From positions 2,501,501 through 2,565,500 of the forward strand of contig NZ_CP014213.1 in assembly GCF_003268005.1 (NCBI RefSeq): 64,000 nucleotides of DNA. Reading direction: 5' to 3'. Positions 48,525 to 57,791 of this stretch are shown here, piece by piece. Numbering within the stretch: position 1 is the stretch's first letter; each line of letters starts with the position of its first letter. The notes under the pieces are model-generated. The model did no database searches and was not told the DNA's origin. It saw only the letters and a list, made by a program, of their open reading frames with translations. The translations under genes and the position numbers were made by a program. This DNA comes from Methanosphaera sp. BMS. GTDB taxonomy: Archaea > Methanobacteriota > Methanobacteria > Methanobacteriales > Methanobacteriaceae.

Positions 48525-49846
48525 TTATAATTTGATTTTACTTGGAGTAGTCTGGACCCACTTACACAATAGCTCAAAATTGAACCTATGCTTACATTTT
48601 CTTATAATATTGGCTGCAGCGTTTACATCTGCGTTAATAATTTTTCCATTTTGTGTTTCGTATAATCCACGTTTGATTCTATTGCCCTTAAATTCATATT
48701 TAACTTTATCCTCCTCTTTTTCATCATCTTTTTCTTGGTATTCTGGTAGTATGTCTTCATCTAGGAAGCTGCTTTGGCTTGTGTATGATTCTTCCTGTAT
48801 TATAAGGTCTATTTCGTGTATTTGGCATCGTGTTTCTAGTTTTTGTTTGAATTGTTTGAATGCTATGTGTGAAAATATTTGGTTTTGTTTTTTTCCCATA
48901 TTGGTCTTGTGCTGGAAATTATTGTTGTATCCAAGCACAATTGTACCTACATCTTGTTGTTTGCATTTTTTTATGATGAAGTTTACTGTTTGGTTGAGGA
49001 AGTTGTCTTGTATGTTTTTGAATTTTTGGTTTATTTTTTGGATTCTATTGGATGTTTTATGTCCTTGTTTATTAAGTATTGATTGGTAGTGTGCTGTTTT
49101 CTTACATTTGAAGTATATTTGATTTTTTAATTTTCTCCCGTCCACAATTGCACGTGAGGCCCTTCGGTTGTAACAATTGTTGCAAAATTATTTACACCAG
49201 GATCAATACCCATAATTTTATTCTTATCCAAATCCAGTGGCTCTTTTTCAGCTTCATAAGTGAAATTTGCCTTAAACATCTTTCCATTATTTATAGGAAT
49301 GATTTCCACTTGAATAATCTTTTTATCTCGTATATTCTCAGGAATTTTTATTCTAGGTCTACAATTCTTTGATTCCAAAAGTTTCTTATAATTTCTACTT
49401 AAGGGTAATTCTATAAAACCCTCTCTTAGCTTCTTTTTAGAAGAAGTAATAGATTCTTTCGGAATTATAATGTTATGTAATCGATAATTCTCATGTTTTT
49501 TAGGCGGATTAACCTTTTGATCATATTTACCATCAATTTTTTTATTTTTCAACTCAATATATCCATTGAATGATTCAACATGCTTTTTTATAGCAGCATT
49601 AGCTAAATGAGCCTGAATAAAAGAATATTCCATCTTAAATTCTTCTTTGACCTTGTTAATTATTGGTTTAAAATTTATTTTCTTAAAATGCTTTTTATCA
49701 GTAGATTTAACAAATGGCGTCTTTTCCACAGCACAATTTCTCAAATAGTTAAGTTTCAAGGAAATATCCACCAAAACATTATATTGTTTCATGGTAAGAC
49801 CACGAATAAGAATACTTTGAGTTAATAAAACACAATCATCTGACAT
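48525..49846 (-). pseudogene. Frameshifted tnpB (IS605/IS1341-type RNA-guided nuclease)
   Basis: Two frames make one TnpB of about 440 residues. The 5' half (49127-49846) ends shortly after GIDPGVNNFATIV, which holds the first RuvC Asp. The 3' half (48525-49145) begins at VDGRKLK and includes the Glu in IIQEESYTS and the last Asp in NADVNAAANII. The frame slips between TTEG and AIVDGRKLK near 49140-49160. All three RuvC acidic residues are preserved. The zinc-finger Cys seen in many TnpB proteins are absent; a charged insert (about 25 residues, Glu/Lys/Asp-rich) follows SFLDEDILP. No TnpA lies nearby. Probably inactive unless recoded. Confidence 0.85.
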
Positions 49847-50424
49847 AATCTCTCTTAGTTCACCTCCTTTATAATCACTGAATAAACATAATCACATAAT
49901 ATCTAACAAAATGTTCCTCAATAAACATTCATAACAGTTCCCCATTATAAAGACATAACATATTACATGATTATATTATTATATTATTCATAGATACTAT
50001 ATAAATAAAATGTGAGCGTCTGATAAGTATTCAAAGGGGGGTCATGATAAGTATTAATAATATAATTATTTTAAATTTTAACTAAAGCAGATGTTAATAA
50101 ATTAGTAAGTTTATAAAAGTATTACTTAAGAGTGAAAAAACATAATTTATGCCAACACTCCAGTTATAATTTTCTTTTTTTATAAAACGAGTATTTGACA
50201 AAACTATTTTTTTTTTGAATTTTTTAGTATTACTTTTTTTTAAGATCCTTTTTAATTTCTTTTTGATTTTCTATTTTATTTTTTCATTGCATTTAACTTT
50301 ATTTTTATTATAATTCATTATTTATTTTTTATAGGCTTTATTGTTCTTCTATTATCCGTAATATTTAAATACTAGTTATTATATATATTTATATAGAGTT
50401 TTAAAAATATTTTGGTGTTTATTT
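49847..50424. other. Region between tnpB and decayed transposase
   Basis: About 580 AT-rich bases. It contains a direct repeat of GATAAGTATT around a G6 run (about 50015-50055), which could be part of an element end. No gene is recognised. Confidence 0.4.
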
Positions 50425-51606
50425 ATGGTTAAGAAAGTTATTGATAATGTTCAGACTCGTTTTGTCTATACTAGATTAGATGAATGAATTCCAGAGGATG
50501 ATTGTTCTCGTTTTCTTGTACAGTTTGTTGATATGTTTTATCCTGTTTTGGATCTTGATGAAGTGGAAGGATTGCCTGGTTGTCCTTCATATCCTCCTCG
50601 TGAAATGTTTAAATTAGTAATTTATGGTTTTTATAGGGGTGTAACTAGTATTGAAATGTTTAGCTGAAATGGCTAAGTTTCATCAAATCTATCGTTATGT
50701 TTCAGGAGATATTAAACCATCTAGTAGAACTATTCGAAGATTTATTCAAAAAATATGGAGTCTATTTTAAAATATTGTTAGGTTGTTCGCTTATTTTTGC
50801 TAATGAGATTAATTTAACTGATTTTAATCATGTATCAGTTGATGGAAGTATTTAAAAAGCAGATAACAATCGTTTCAATGTTATACATAAAGATGATATA
50901 GAAATATTAATTAAATATTATGAAGAAGACTTTTTATCGGTTGAAGAGTTAAATAAACTTAGAAAACCAGCAAAAAGATTCATTGTAAAAGAAGATATAT
51001 TTACATAAAAAAGGAATAACACCAATAATACCAGATAGAAAACAAACACGAAAAGAACAAGGCAAAATAAGCACCAACCCTTACCATAAAGACCATTTCC
51101 AATATAATTACAAAGAAGACACATACACCTGCCCAGAAAAACAAACATTATACTTCAAATACCAATATGAACGACCAGCCCAAAAAGAAGGCAAACCCAA
51201 CAGAATAGAACGCAAATACATGAACTACGAAGCATGTAAAAACTGTCCATCACTACAAAAATGCACCAAAAGCAGCCACAGAATAATATCCGAATTCGCA
51301 AACGAAAATACACTAAAATTAAAACAATACATAGACACAAAAGAAGCACAAAACGAATACAAAAAAAGAGGAAACACAGTCGAAGCACCATTTGGAATAT
51401 TAAAAATATCCTACAACTACAACAACCTAAGAACACATGGAATACAACAAACAGAAAACATAATGAACTTATGTGCACTATCACACAACATAAAAAGATT
51501 ATACAACATAAAACACAACATACTCAACGAAATAACAGAAATAGACAACTTCCTAGAAAAACTATCAACATTATTCGAAACAGAACTCATAGCTACAATA
51601 AAATAA
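50425..51606 (+). pseudogene. Decayed IS1182-like transposase with internal deletion
   Basis: The plus strand carries an IS1182-type transposase in pieces. The start reads MVKKVIDNVQTRFVYTRLDE then TGA. Homology continues with CSRFLVQFVDMFYPVL, shifts frame near 50665 (EMAKFHQIYRYVSGDIKPSSRTIRR), passes further stops, keeps DFNHVSVDGS with the first catalytic Asp, and then jumps to HKKGITPIIPDRKQ, so the segment with the second Asp is deleted. The end (51220-51606) is open: ACKNCPSLQKC, then NTVEAPFGILKISYNY with the Glu. It is related to, but clearly different from, the intact element at 41574. Confidence 0.85.
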
Positions 51607-51806
51607 AAAAAAGTATTAACAAACCATAAAAAAATATAATTATGTCAAGTACTCTTCATTTAAAAAAAGTAATGTATATGTCGGTGATGATTATGGGATG
51701 TTGATTATTGTTTCTGAATACAAAATTAAAAGGTTACAAAAATAATTAAAGTATAAATATTATGATTGCTATAATATTATTTAGTAATTATTTTTATTTT
51801 AATCAT

Positions 51807-51880
51807 GGGCTAGTAGCTCAGCTTGGTAGAGTGTCGCCTTGGCATGGCGGAGGCCTCGGGTTCAACTCCCGACTAGTCCA
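51807..51880 (+). tRNA. tRNA-Ala (GGC)
   Basis: 74 bases fold as a cloverleaf. Acceptor GGGCTAG pairs with CTAGTCC, including the G3-U70 pair of alanine tRNAs. The anticodon loop is TTGGCAT with anticodon GGC, and the T arm is CGGGTTCAACTCCCG. The discriminator is A and CCA is not encoded. TATAAATA lies about 50 bases upstream. The 3' end touches the stop codon of the convergent DUF354 gene. Confidence 0.95.
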
Positions 51881-52915
51881 TTATTTTTTAGAATCCTCAT
51901 AACTTTTATATATTTCTCTGACAATCAGGTCAATCAGGTTATCTGTTTTTAATTCATGCTTTTCTTTAGGCTTCAACAGCAAATCCTTTGACATTGAAAT
52001 GATATCTTCAAGGGTTGTGGATCTATTCATAAGGCCCTTTTCAATGTAATATGTATCAACAGACAATTGAGCTCCAGGATAACAGGATATTACGGGCGTA
52101 CCTAAAAGTGCCGCTTCTCTGTTCATGGTACCTCCAGCTCCAATAACCAAATCCGCCTTTTTCATAAGACTAAATGTGTCAACAGGTGTTTTGATGATAT
52201 GTACATTTTCAATATCCTTAAATATTTCACCCTGTGTCTTAAATCGAGGAATAATTAAAATGTCCGCCAAATCCTTCAGTTCATCAACAATTGGGGTAAG
52301 TACGGATTTTGTACAGTCGGCGTCCAGATATGATGCAAGTGATGGTTCAGGTCTCATTAAAATAATCTTGTCGTTTTTCAACTGTAAGTTCAAATCATCC
52401 AATATGTTTTCGTTATACTTGAAATCTTCCAGGTGCGTGACTTCACAGGTACCATTGTATCTGATTATATTATTCGGATTCATTCCGAACTTAACTGTAT
52501 TCCAGACATCAAATATTTCCGGTATTATAAGTTTGTTTGTCAATGGTAACGTTAATTTGTTTGCAGCAATGGCGTGTTCATTATCCAGGACGAATATGTT
52601 GGGGATTGCAAGTCCGAATGCTACTCTGGGCATTTCAATCGAATGCTTTGAAATGGCAACATCAACATTCTCTTTTGATATGAACTTGGCTAATTTGTAT
52701 GCACGTTCAGTACTTGATAACAGTTTTTCTTCTAGGCTAACTCCATGATTACCTATGGATGTATATTCCAAATCGAATATTTCCAGTAAGTCATGGATAT
52801 TTGAAAAATCTCTGGCGGTTATAAGTACTTCATGACCATCTTTTTCCAGCTTCTTGATTATTCCATTGAAGAATCGTACATGTGGAGAATTTACTATATC
52901 TACCCATACTTTCAT
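51881..52915 (-). CDS. DUF354-family protein (GT-B-like)
   Basis: A 344-residue archaeal DUF354 protein. It starts MKVWVDIVNSPHVRFF, the family hallmark, and has GAGGTMNREAALLGTPVIS near residue 270, like the nucleotide-sugar site of GT-B glycosyltransferases and UDP-GlcNAc epimerases. Likely a role in surface glycan synthesis; unproven. Its stop codon abuts the tRNA-Ala gene. Confidence 0.85.
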   Translation of the reverse strand: MKVWVDIVNSPHVRFFNGIIKKLEKDGHEVLITARDFSNIHDLLEIFDLEYTSIGNHGVSLEEKLLSSTERAYKLAKFISKENVDVAISKHSIEMPRVAFGLAIPNIFVLDNEHAIAANKLTLPLTNKLIIPEIFDVWNTVKFGMNPNNIIRYNGTCEVTHLEDFKYNENILDDLNLQLKNDKIILMRPEPSLASYLDADCTKSVLTPIVDELKDLADILIIPRFKTQGEIFKDIENVHIIKTPVDTFSLMKKADLVIGAGGTMNREAALLGTPVISCYPGAQLSVDTYYIEKGLMNRSTTLEDIISMSKDLLLKPKEKHELKTDNLIDLIVREIYKSYEDSKK

Positions 52916-52964
52916 ATGTAATCACTCTAAAAAAGGTAAATTTAAAAAAAATTAGGGGGATTAA

Positions 52965-53621
52965 TCATTTGTTGTCATTGAATTTGCGTAACAATTCAAT
53001 AATATCAGATACACCCTCTTTCGTTTTAAGGCTACATTTAACTACAGGTATATCAGGGTTAATTGTTTTGATGTCACAGACCATCTTGTCTGCATCCGCT
53101 CCGACAGCTTCTGCCAGATCAACTTTATTGACTATTGCCATGTCTGCGGTTTTGAAAATCATAGGATGTTTCTCAGCCGTATCATCACCTTCCGTAACAC
53201 TTATTATCACACATCTTACATGTGTTCCGAGGTTAAAGTCGGCTGGACAGATTAGGTTTCCAACGTTTTCTATGAAAAGTACTTCTATGTCATCCAATGG
53301 CACGTCATCCAATGCATGTTCTACAAGGTGAGCGTCTAGGTGACATTCTTTTCCAGTGTTCAATCCTTTCACCGGAACATTTTTGGCTTCAATTCTTTGA
53401 GCGTCAAATTTACTGAGTATGTCTCCTGCTATAACTGCAATGTCCTCATCCATCTCATCAACTAACACTTCAAGTAGTGATGTCTTACCTGAACCCACAG
53501 CACCTACCAGGTCAACTGCAAATACATTCTTTTCATCCAACACTTTACGGTTTCCATATGCTAATTTGTCATTAGCTCTGATAATGTCCTGTTCAATTTC
53601 AATACTAGCTACGTTATGCAT
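52965..53621 (-). CDS. hypB: Hydrogenase nickel incorporation GTPase HypB
   Basis: A 218-residue GTPase that delivers nickel to [NiFe]-hydrogenase with HypA. It has the P-loop [11 protein letters not shown], the ENVGNLICP metal-binding Cys segment and NKVDLAEA. No His-rich tail is present. ATG 53621 overlaps the hypA stop by 8 bases and is preferred over the upstream in-frame ATG inside hypA. CCCCCT and a T-run follow the stop. Confidence 0.95.
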   Translation of the reverse strand: MHNVASIEIEQDIIRANDKLAYGNRKVLDEKNVFAVDLVGAVGSGKTSLLEVLVDEMDEDIAVIAGDILSKFDAQRIEAKNVPVKGLNTGKECHLDAHLVEHALDDVPLDDIEVLFIENVGNLICPADFNLGTHVRCVIISVTEGDDTAEKHPMIFKTADMAIVNKVDLAEAVGADADKMVCDIKTINPDIPVVKCSLKTKEGVSDIIELLRKFNDNK

Positions 53622-53997
53622 CTTCATCATCTCTTTCAATTTTTATTGTTTTTACATTACATTCCTGTCCTTGTATAATGTGAACTTGGGTATTTTCACA
53701 TTCAGGACATCTTGCTACAGCCATTAAATGATCTCCATTTTCATCTGTTTTACTTTCACCTTTAAAACCACAGGATTCACATTCAATTTCTATTGGAATC
53801 ATATTTATTATTATTTCCGCATCGTTAAGTAATGTGTCTTCACTCAATATTTCCATCATGAATCTGAGTTGTTCCGGGTTTAACATGGTCATTTCACCAA
53901 TTTCTAAAACAGCCTCATTGATTTTGATAGCATCATTCTTTTTAGCAGTACTGAGTATTGCATCTACTATACTGCTAGCCATAGATAATTCATGCAT
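53614..53997 (-). CDS. hypA: Hydrogenase nickel incorporation protein HypA
   Basis: The 127-residue protein starts MHELSMA, whose His2 binds nickel, and has two CxxC pairs (CESCGFKG and CPECENT) for structural zinc. It hands nickel to hydrogenase precursors and is coupled to hypB. This implies at least one [NiFe]-hydrogenase in the genome. Confidence 0.95.
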   Translation of the reverse strand: MHELSMASSIVDAILSTAKKNDAIKINEAVLEIGEMTMLNPEQLRFMMEILSEDTLLNDAEIIINMIPIEIECESCGFKGESKTDENGDHLMAVARCPECENTQVHIIQGQECNVKTIKIERDDEDA

Positions 53998-54136
53998 CTT
54001 ATAAACTCCATTTTCTAATATTTGTTTTTATCTTATTTTTATTTATCAACAATATATTATATGTCAATGCTAATAATAATCTTTTTTTATGTAATAATTA
54101 TTTTGCAACTATTTTAATATGAGTATTAACATGATA

Positions 54137-54340
54137 TCACCATAATGTGTCAAGGTCTTCTACATTATATGATTTCATACGTGGTCTATCATCCTCCAAT
54201 TCATCTATTGAAGGTAATTTTTTAAGTTCCAATTCAATCAGGTATTCATAGTAGCCACTGAGAGTCAATCCGGATATGTTTCTGCAGACTGCCCTTGCCT
54301 TTTTTTGTAACTGTGGGTCTATGTTAATTTCCATTTTCAT
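54137..54340 (-). CDS. Small hypothetical protein
   Basis: A 67-residue acidic protein (MKMEINIDPQLQKKARAVCRNISG...). ATG 54340 is chosen because GAGG lies 9 bases upstream; an earlier in-frame start is at 54373. The pattern of a short strand followed by two helices suggests a ribbon-helix-helix-like protein, but no family was recognised. It stands alone between hypA and prs. Confidence 0.55.
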   Translation of the reverse strand: MKMEINIDPQLQKKARAVCRNISGLTLSGYYEYLIELELKKLPSIDELEDDRPRMKSYNVEDLDTLW

Positions 54341-54539
54341 CTTGTTAGCCTCTAACTTTTTGACATGTAACAACTCGATAAATCTTTTGCTATAATTAAT
54401 TATACATAGTTCTTTTAATTATCTTTTATCATTTTTTTCGAAAACTAAAAAAATATAATCTAGTATGTAGATAAATATAATCATTATAAAAAATTTTTAA
54501 CATAATTTTTTAGGTACTTATTATATAGGAGTTTTATTT

Positions 54540-55412
54540 ATGATAATCGGTGGATCTGCTTCTCAAGCATTAGCAAGCGAAGTTGCAAAAAATTTGGATG
54601 ATAAATTGTGTCATGTTGAAACTAAGAAGTTTCCGGATGGAGAAAGATATTTCAGGATAGTTGATGAAATTGATGAAGATGAAGAAGTAATCATCATACA
54701 ATCAACAGGTTATCCACAGGATGAAAATATGATGGAACTATTTTTCATATTGGACACTCTTTCTGATATGAATGTTAAAAATATTACGGTAGTATCTCCA
54801 TATTTAGGTTACAGCAGACAGGAACGTAGATTTAAGGATACCGAATGTATATCTGCCAAGGCTACTGCCAGATTGATACAGGCGATGAATGTTAAGAGGG
54901 TCATTTCAATCAATCTACATGAAGAAAGTATCTGTGATTTGTATGGCATTCCTGTTGATAACTTATCAGCTATGCCGGCAATAGCAGAGTATATAAAGGA
55001 AAATACTGATGAAAAACCAGTAATATTAGCACCGGATAAGGGAGCACAAAATTTCGCAAAGGAAATAGCTACAATATTGGATACTGAGTATGATTATCTT
55101 GAAAAAGTAAGGTTATCTCCGGAAAAAGTGGAGACAAAAACCAAAAGCATATCTGTTGATGACAGAAGGGTTGTAATAATAGATGACATAATAAGTACTG
55201 GTGGAACCATAGTAAACGCTATTGAAATATTAAAACAACAGGGAGCAACAGCTGTAGATGTATACTGTGTACATCCAGTACTAGTAAATGACGCCGTGCT
55301 TAAAATTAATGCAGCAGGAGCGGATAATCTTCAGGCTACCAATACCTTAAAAAGTGAAGTGGCAGGTATCAGTGTTGCAAAAACAATAGCTAATCATATA
55401 AAATCATTGTAG
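54540..55412 (+). CDS. prs: Ribose-phosphate pyrophosphokinase
   Basis: This 290-residue enzyme makes PRPP from ribose 5-phosphate and ATP for nucleotide and cofactor synthesis. It has the PRPP-binding motif VVIIDDIISTGGTI near residue 210, the SPYLGYSRQERRF catalytic segment and APDKGAQNFAKEIA. GGAG lies before the ATG. T8 follows the stop. Confidence 0.96.
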   Translation: MIIGGSASQALASEVAKNLDDKLCHVETKKFPDGERYFRIVDEIDEDEEVIIIQSTGYPQDENMMELFFILDTLSDMNVKNITVVSPYLGYSRQERRFKDTECISAKATARLIQAMNVKRVISINLHEESICDLYGIPVDNLSAMPAIAEYIKENTDEKPVILAPDKGAQNFAKEIATILDTEYDYLEKVRLSPEKVETKTKSISVDDRRVVIIDDIISTGGTIVNAIEILKQQGATAVDVYCVHPVLVNDAVLKINAAGADNLQATNTLKSEVAGISVAKTIANHIKSL

Positions 55413-55429
55413 ATTTTATCATTTTATCT

Positions 55430-55437
55430 TTTTTTTC
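55430..55437 (+). terminator. T8 run after prs
   Basis: A T-rich stretch ending in T8 within 25 bases of the stop. Confidence 0.45.
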
Positions 55438-55558
55438 AAATTTAACTTTTCATATACTATGAATTTTAGTTTTCTTCAAAAAATAGCAGTTTCCTATTTA
55501 AATCAGGTGGGGCTGAGTTGTTTTAATTTTTTTTTAAAAAAATATATGGGCTGATGAA

Positions 55559-57505
55559 TTAATCATATTCATCATAGTCTTTATAGCCGTTATATCTTTT
55601 ATTGTACTTGTTGTTTGAGTAACTGTTCTTATTGTAGTTTTTATTTTCATATTTGTTGTCTTTGTCATAGCTGTTGTAATCGTTGTCATAACGGTTATAG
55701 TCATCGTTTTCATAATTGTCGTAATGATTATAGGTGTAGCGATTGTTGTTGTTGTAGTTGTTGTAATTTCGGGAATTGTTTCTTCTGTTGTTGTAGTTGT
55801 TGTTTTTATTCTTGTTGTACTTCTTGTTGTACTCGTTACGTTTTGGATTAAAATTTTTGTTGGGATTGTTTTTTCTAAATCTGTTTTTGTTGCTGAATTT
55901 TTTCTTTTTATCGTAATTGGTGGTATGTCCTTTCTTTTCTCTAGGCTTTGCAGGTTCGATGTGCACGTGCTTATTGTCAATATGGGTTTCGCCCATGAAT
56001 CTATAGAAGTCACTTGCATTTTCGGTTGGAATCTCCACAAAGGAGAAATTGTCGAATATGTCAATATTTCCTATTTGGTGGCCGTTAAGTCCTGTTTTTT
56101 CGTGAACGGCGTTCAATATTACCGATACTGTCATGTCCTGTTTTCTTCCAACAGTCATGAAGAATTTAACAAAACCATCATGAGCTTCGGTATCACCAAA
56201 TTCTTCTTCAACTCGTCCGTCTCTCATGATTTCCTTAAGCAACGTTGCAGCTATATCAATTGAGTTATATTCTTCCTCTATAAGTTTTTCAATGATATAA
56301 ATTTCCTTTGTGATGTCTTCAGTATTTATCTTGGTTTTCAGTTGTTCTATGAAGTTGTCCTTTTTAACCTCTTCCACATCGCTGATGGATGGTATCGGTG
56401 CCTGTTCAATTTTGGTATTTGCATATCTTTGGATGTCCCTGAGTTGATATATTTCACGTCCGGATACAAAACTAAAAGCCTTACCGCTCTTTCCGGCTCT
56501 ACCTGTACGTCCTATACGGTGTACGTAGTATTCGTTGTCGTTAGGTATCTCAAAGTTAAATACTGCTTCCACTCCGCTTACATCAATACCACGTGCTGCA
56601 ACATCGGTAGCCACTAATACTTCTATGTTACCGTTTTTAAACTTATTCATTACCTGGTCACGTTGGTTTTGGGTTAAATCTCCATGTAATGCATCTGCAA
56701 GATATCCTCGTATTTGCAGGTGACTTACCAGTTTATCCACTCTTCTTTTCGTGTTGCAGAATACTAAGGATAAATCAAAATTGTTTAAATCAAGCAGTCT
56801 TGATAATAATTCCAGTTTCATATCTTCTTTAACTTCAAAATAGAGCTGTTCCACGTCTGGTGTTGTCAGTTCGTGTTGTGTTACCTTAACTATTTCTGGA
56901 TTCGTCTGGTACCGGTTGGTCATTTGAAGTATTTCCTCAGGTAGTGTTGCAGAAAATAGTAGGAATTGTCTTTCATATGGTATGTCTTCTAGGATATATT
57001 CAATATCCTCTCTAAAACCCATGTCTAACATTTCATCCGCTTCATCAAGAATCACGGTCTTGATGCTGTCTAAGTGAATTGTCTGTCTATCGATATGATC
57101 CATTACACGTCCCGGTGTACCTATTATTACCTGCACTCCCTTTTGCAGTGCTTTGATTTGTCTTTCAATTGGTTGGCCACCATATACGGGTAATACATTA
57201 ATTTCAGGTAAGTATATTGCCAATTTTCTTAACTCTTCAGCCACTTGTATTGCTAATTCGCGTGTAGGACATAAAATTATTGCTTGTAGACTGTTATCGT
57301 TACTGTCTAGATTTTCAAGTAGGGGTATTCCGAATGCCGCTGTTTTTCCAGTACCTGTTTGTGCTTGTCCCGTTACATCTTTGTGTGCTAATATTTTTGG
57401 TATGGCTAATGATTGAATCGGTGTTGCTTCTTCAAATCCCATGTCTTCTATTGCCTTTTGTATTTCTGGAGATATGTCCAAATCTTTAAATTCTAGTTTT
57501 TCCAT
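55559..57505 (-). CDS. DEAD-box RNA helicase with Asn/Tyr-rich tail
   Basis: A 648-residue DEAD-box protein of the CsdA/DeaD type. Motifs in order: AQTGTGKT (I), PTRELA (Ia), TPGR (Ib), DEAD (II), SAT (III), DVAARGID (V) and HRIGRTGRAG (VI). A DbpA-like RNA-binding domain follows at about 440-525 (GRKQDMTVSVILNAV, IDIFDNFSFVEIP). Residues about 530-648 are a disordered tail of Asn, Tyr, Lys, Arg and Asp (NNYNNRRNNSRNYNNYNN and similar). The family unwinds structured RNA, often during cold stress. The bacterial-like domain set suggests ancient transfer. The 5' leader has a perfect hairpin. Confidence 0.93.
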   Translation of the reverse strand: MEKLEFKDLDISPEIQKAIEDMGFEEATPIQSLAIPKILAHKDVTGQAQTGTGKTAAFGIPLLENLDSNDNSLQAIILCPTRELAIQVAEELRKLAIYLPEINVLPVYGGQPIERQIKALQKGVQVIIGTPGRVMDHIDRQTIHLDSIKTVILDEADEMLDMGFREDIEYILEDIPYERQFLLFSATLPEEILQMTNRYQTNPEIVKVTQHELTTPDVEQLYFEVKEDMKLELLSRLLDLNNFDLSLVFCNTKRRVDKLVSHLQIRGYLADALHGDLTQNQRDQVMNKFKNGNIEVLVATDVAARGIDVSGVEAVFNFEIPNDNEYYVHRIGRTGRAGKSGKAFSFVSGREIYQLRDIQRYANTKIEQAPIPSISDVEEVKKDNFIEQLKTKINTEDITKEIYIIEKLIEEEYNSIDIAATLLKEIMRDGRVEEEFGDTEAHDGFVKFFMTVGRKQDMTVSVILNAVHEKTGLNGHQIGNIDIFDNFSFVEIPTENASDFYRFMGETHIDNKHVHIEPAKPREKKGHTTNYDKKKKFSNKNRFRKNNPNKNFNPKRNEYNKKYNKNKNNNYNNRRNNSRNYNNYNNNNRYTYNHYDNYENDDYNRYDNDYNSYDKDNKYENKNYNKNSYSNNKYNKRYNGYKDYDEYD

Positions 57506-57555
57506 TTTTCATACTTCCTTATCTGGGTATGTTCTTATTCGTTCGTCTGACAAAT

Positions 57556-57575
57556 GATAATACTGGCGTATTATC
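57556..57575 (-). promoter_or_regulatory. Perfect 8-bp hairpin in the helicase 5' leader
   Basis: GATAATAC and GTATTATC are separated by a 4-base loop, about 50-70 bases upstream of the helicase ATG. It could be an operator palindrome or an mRNA hairpin. Confidence 0.5.
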
Positions 57576-57791
57576 GCTTAAAATCTTGTTTATGCATATT
57601 TTTTATAAAATAGTTATAGTTTTGATTAACTATATTTCTCTCATTTTCAAATTGATATTATTTTACAATATTATAATATTTAATAAAATTAATATTTATT
57701 TATATCTGTTAATTGAGCAATTATAAAGTATAATTTATAACCAGACTTTAATAAAAATAGTATAAAAAGAAAGTATTAGGGGATTTAACCT

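Noticed and set aside
50015-50055. IS end marked by repeated GATAAGTATT
   Set aside because: No matching copy was found at the other side of either transposase remnant, so the border is unsupported.
55534-56064. Frame rich in Thr and Ile overlapping the helicase tail
   Set aside because: Frameshifted reading of the repetitive Asn/Tyr codons of the helicase tail.
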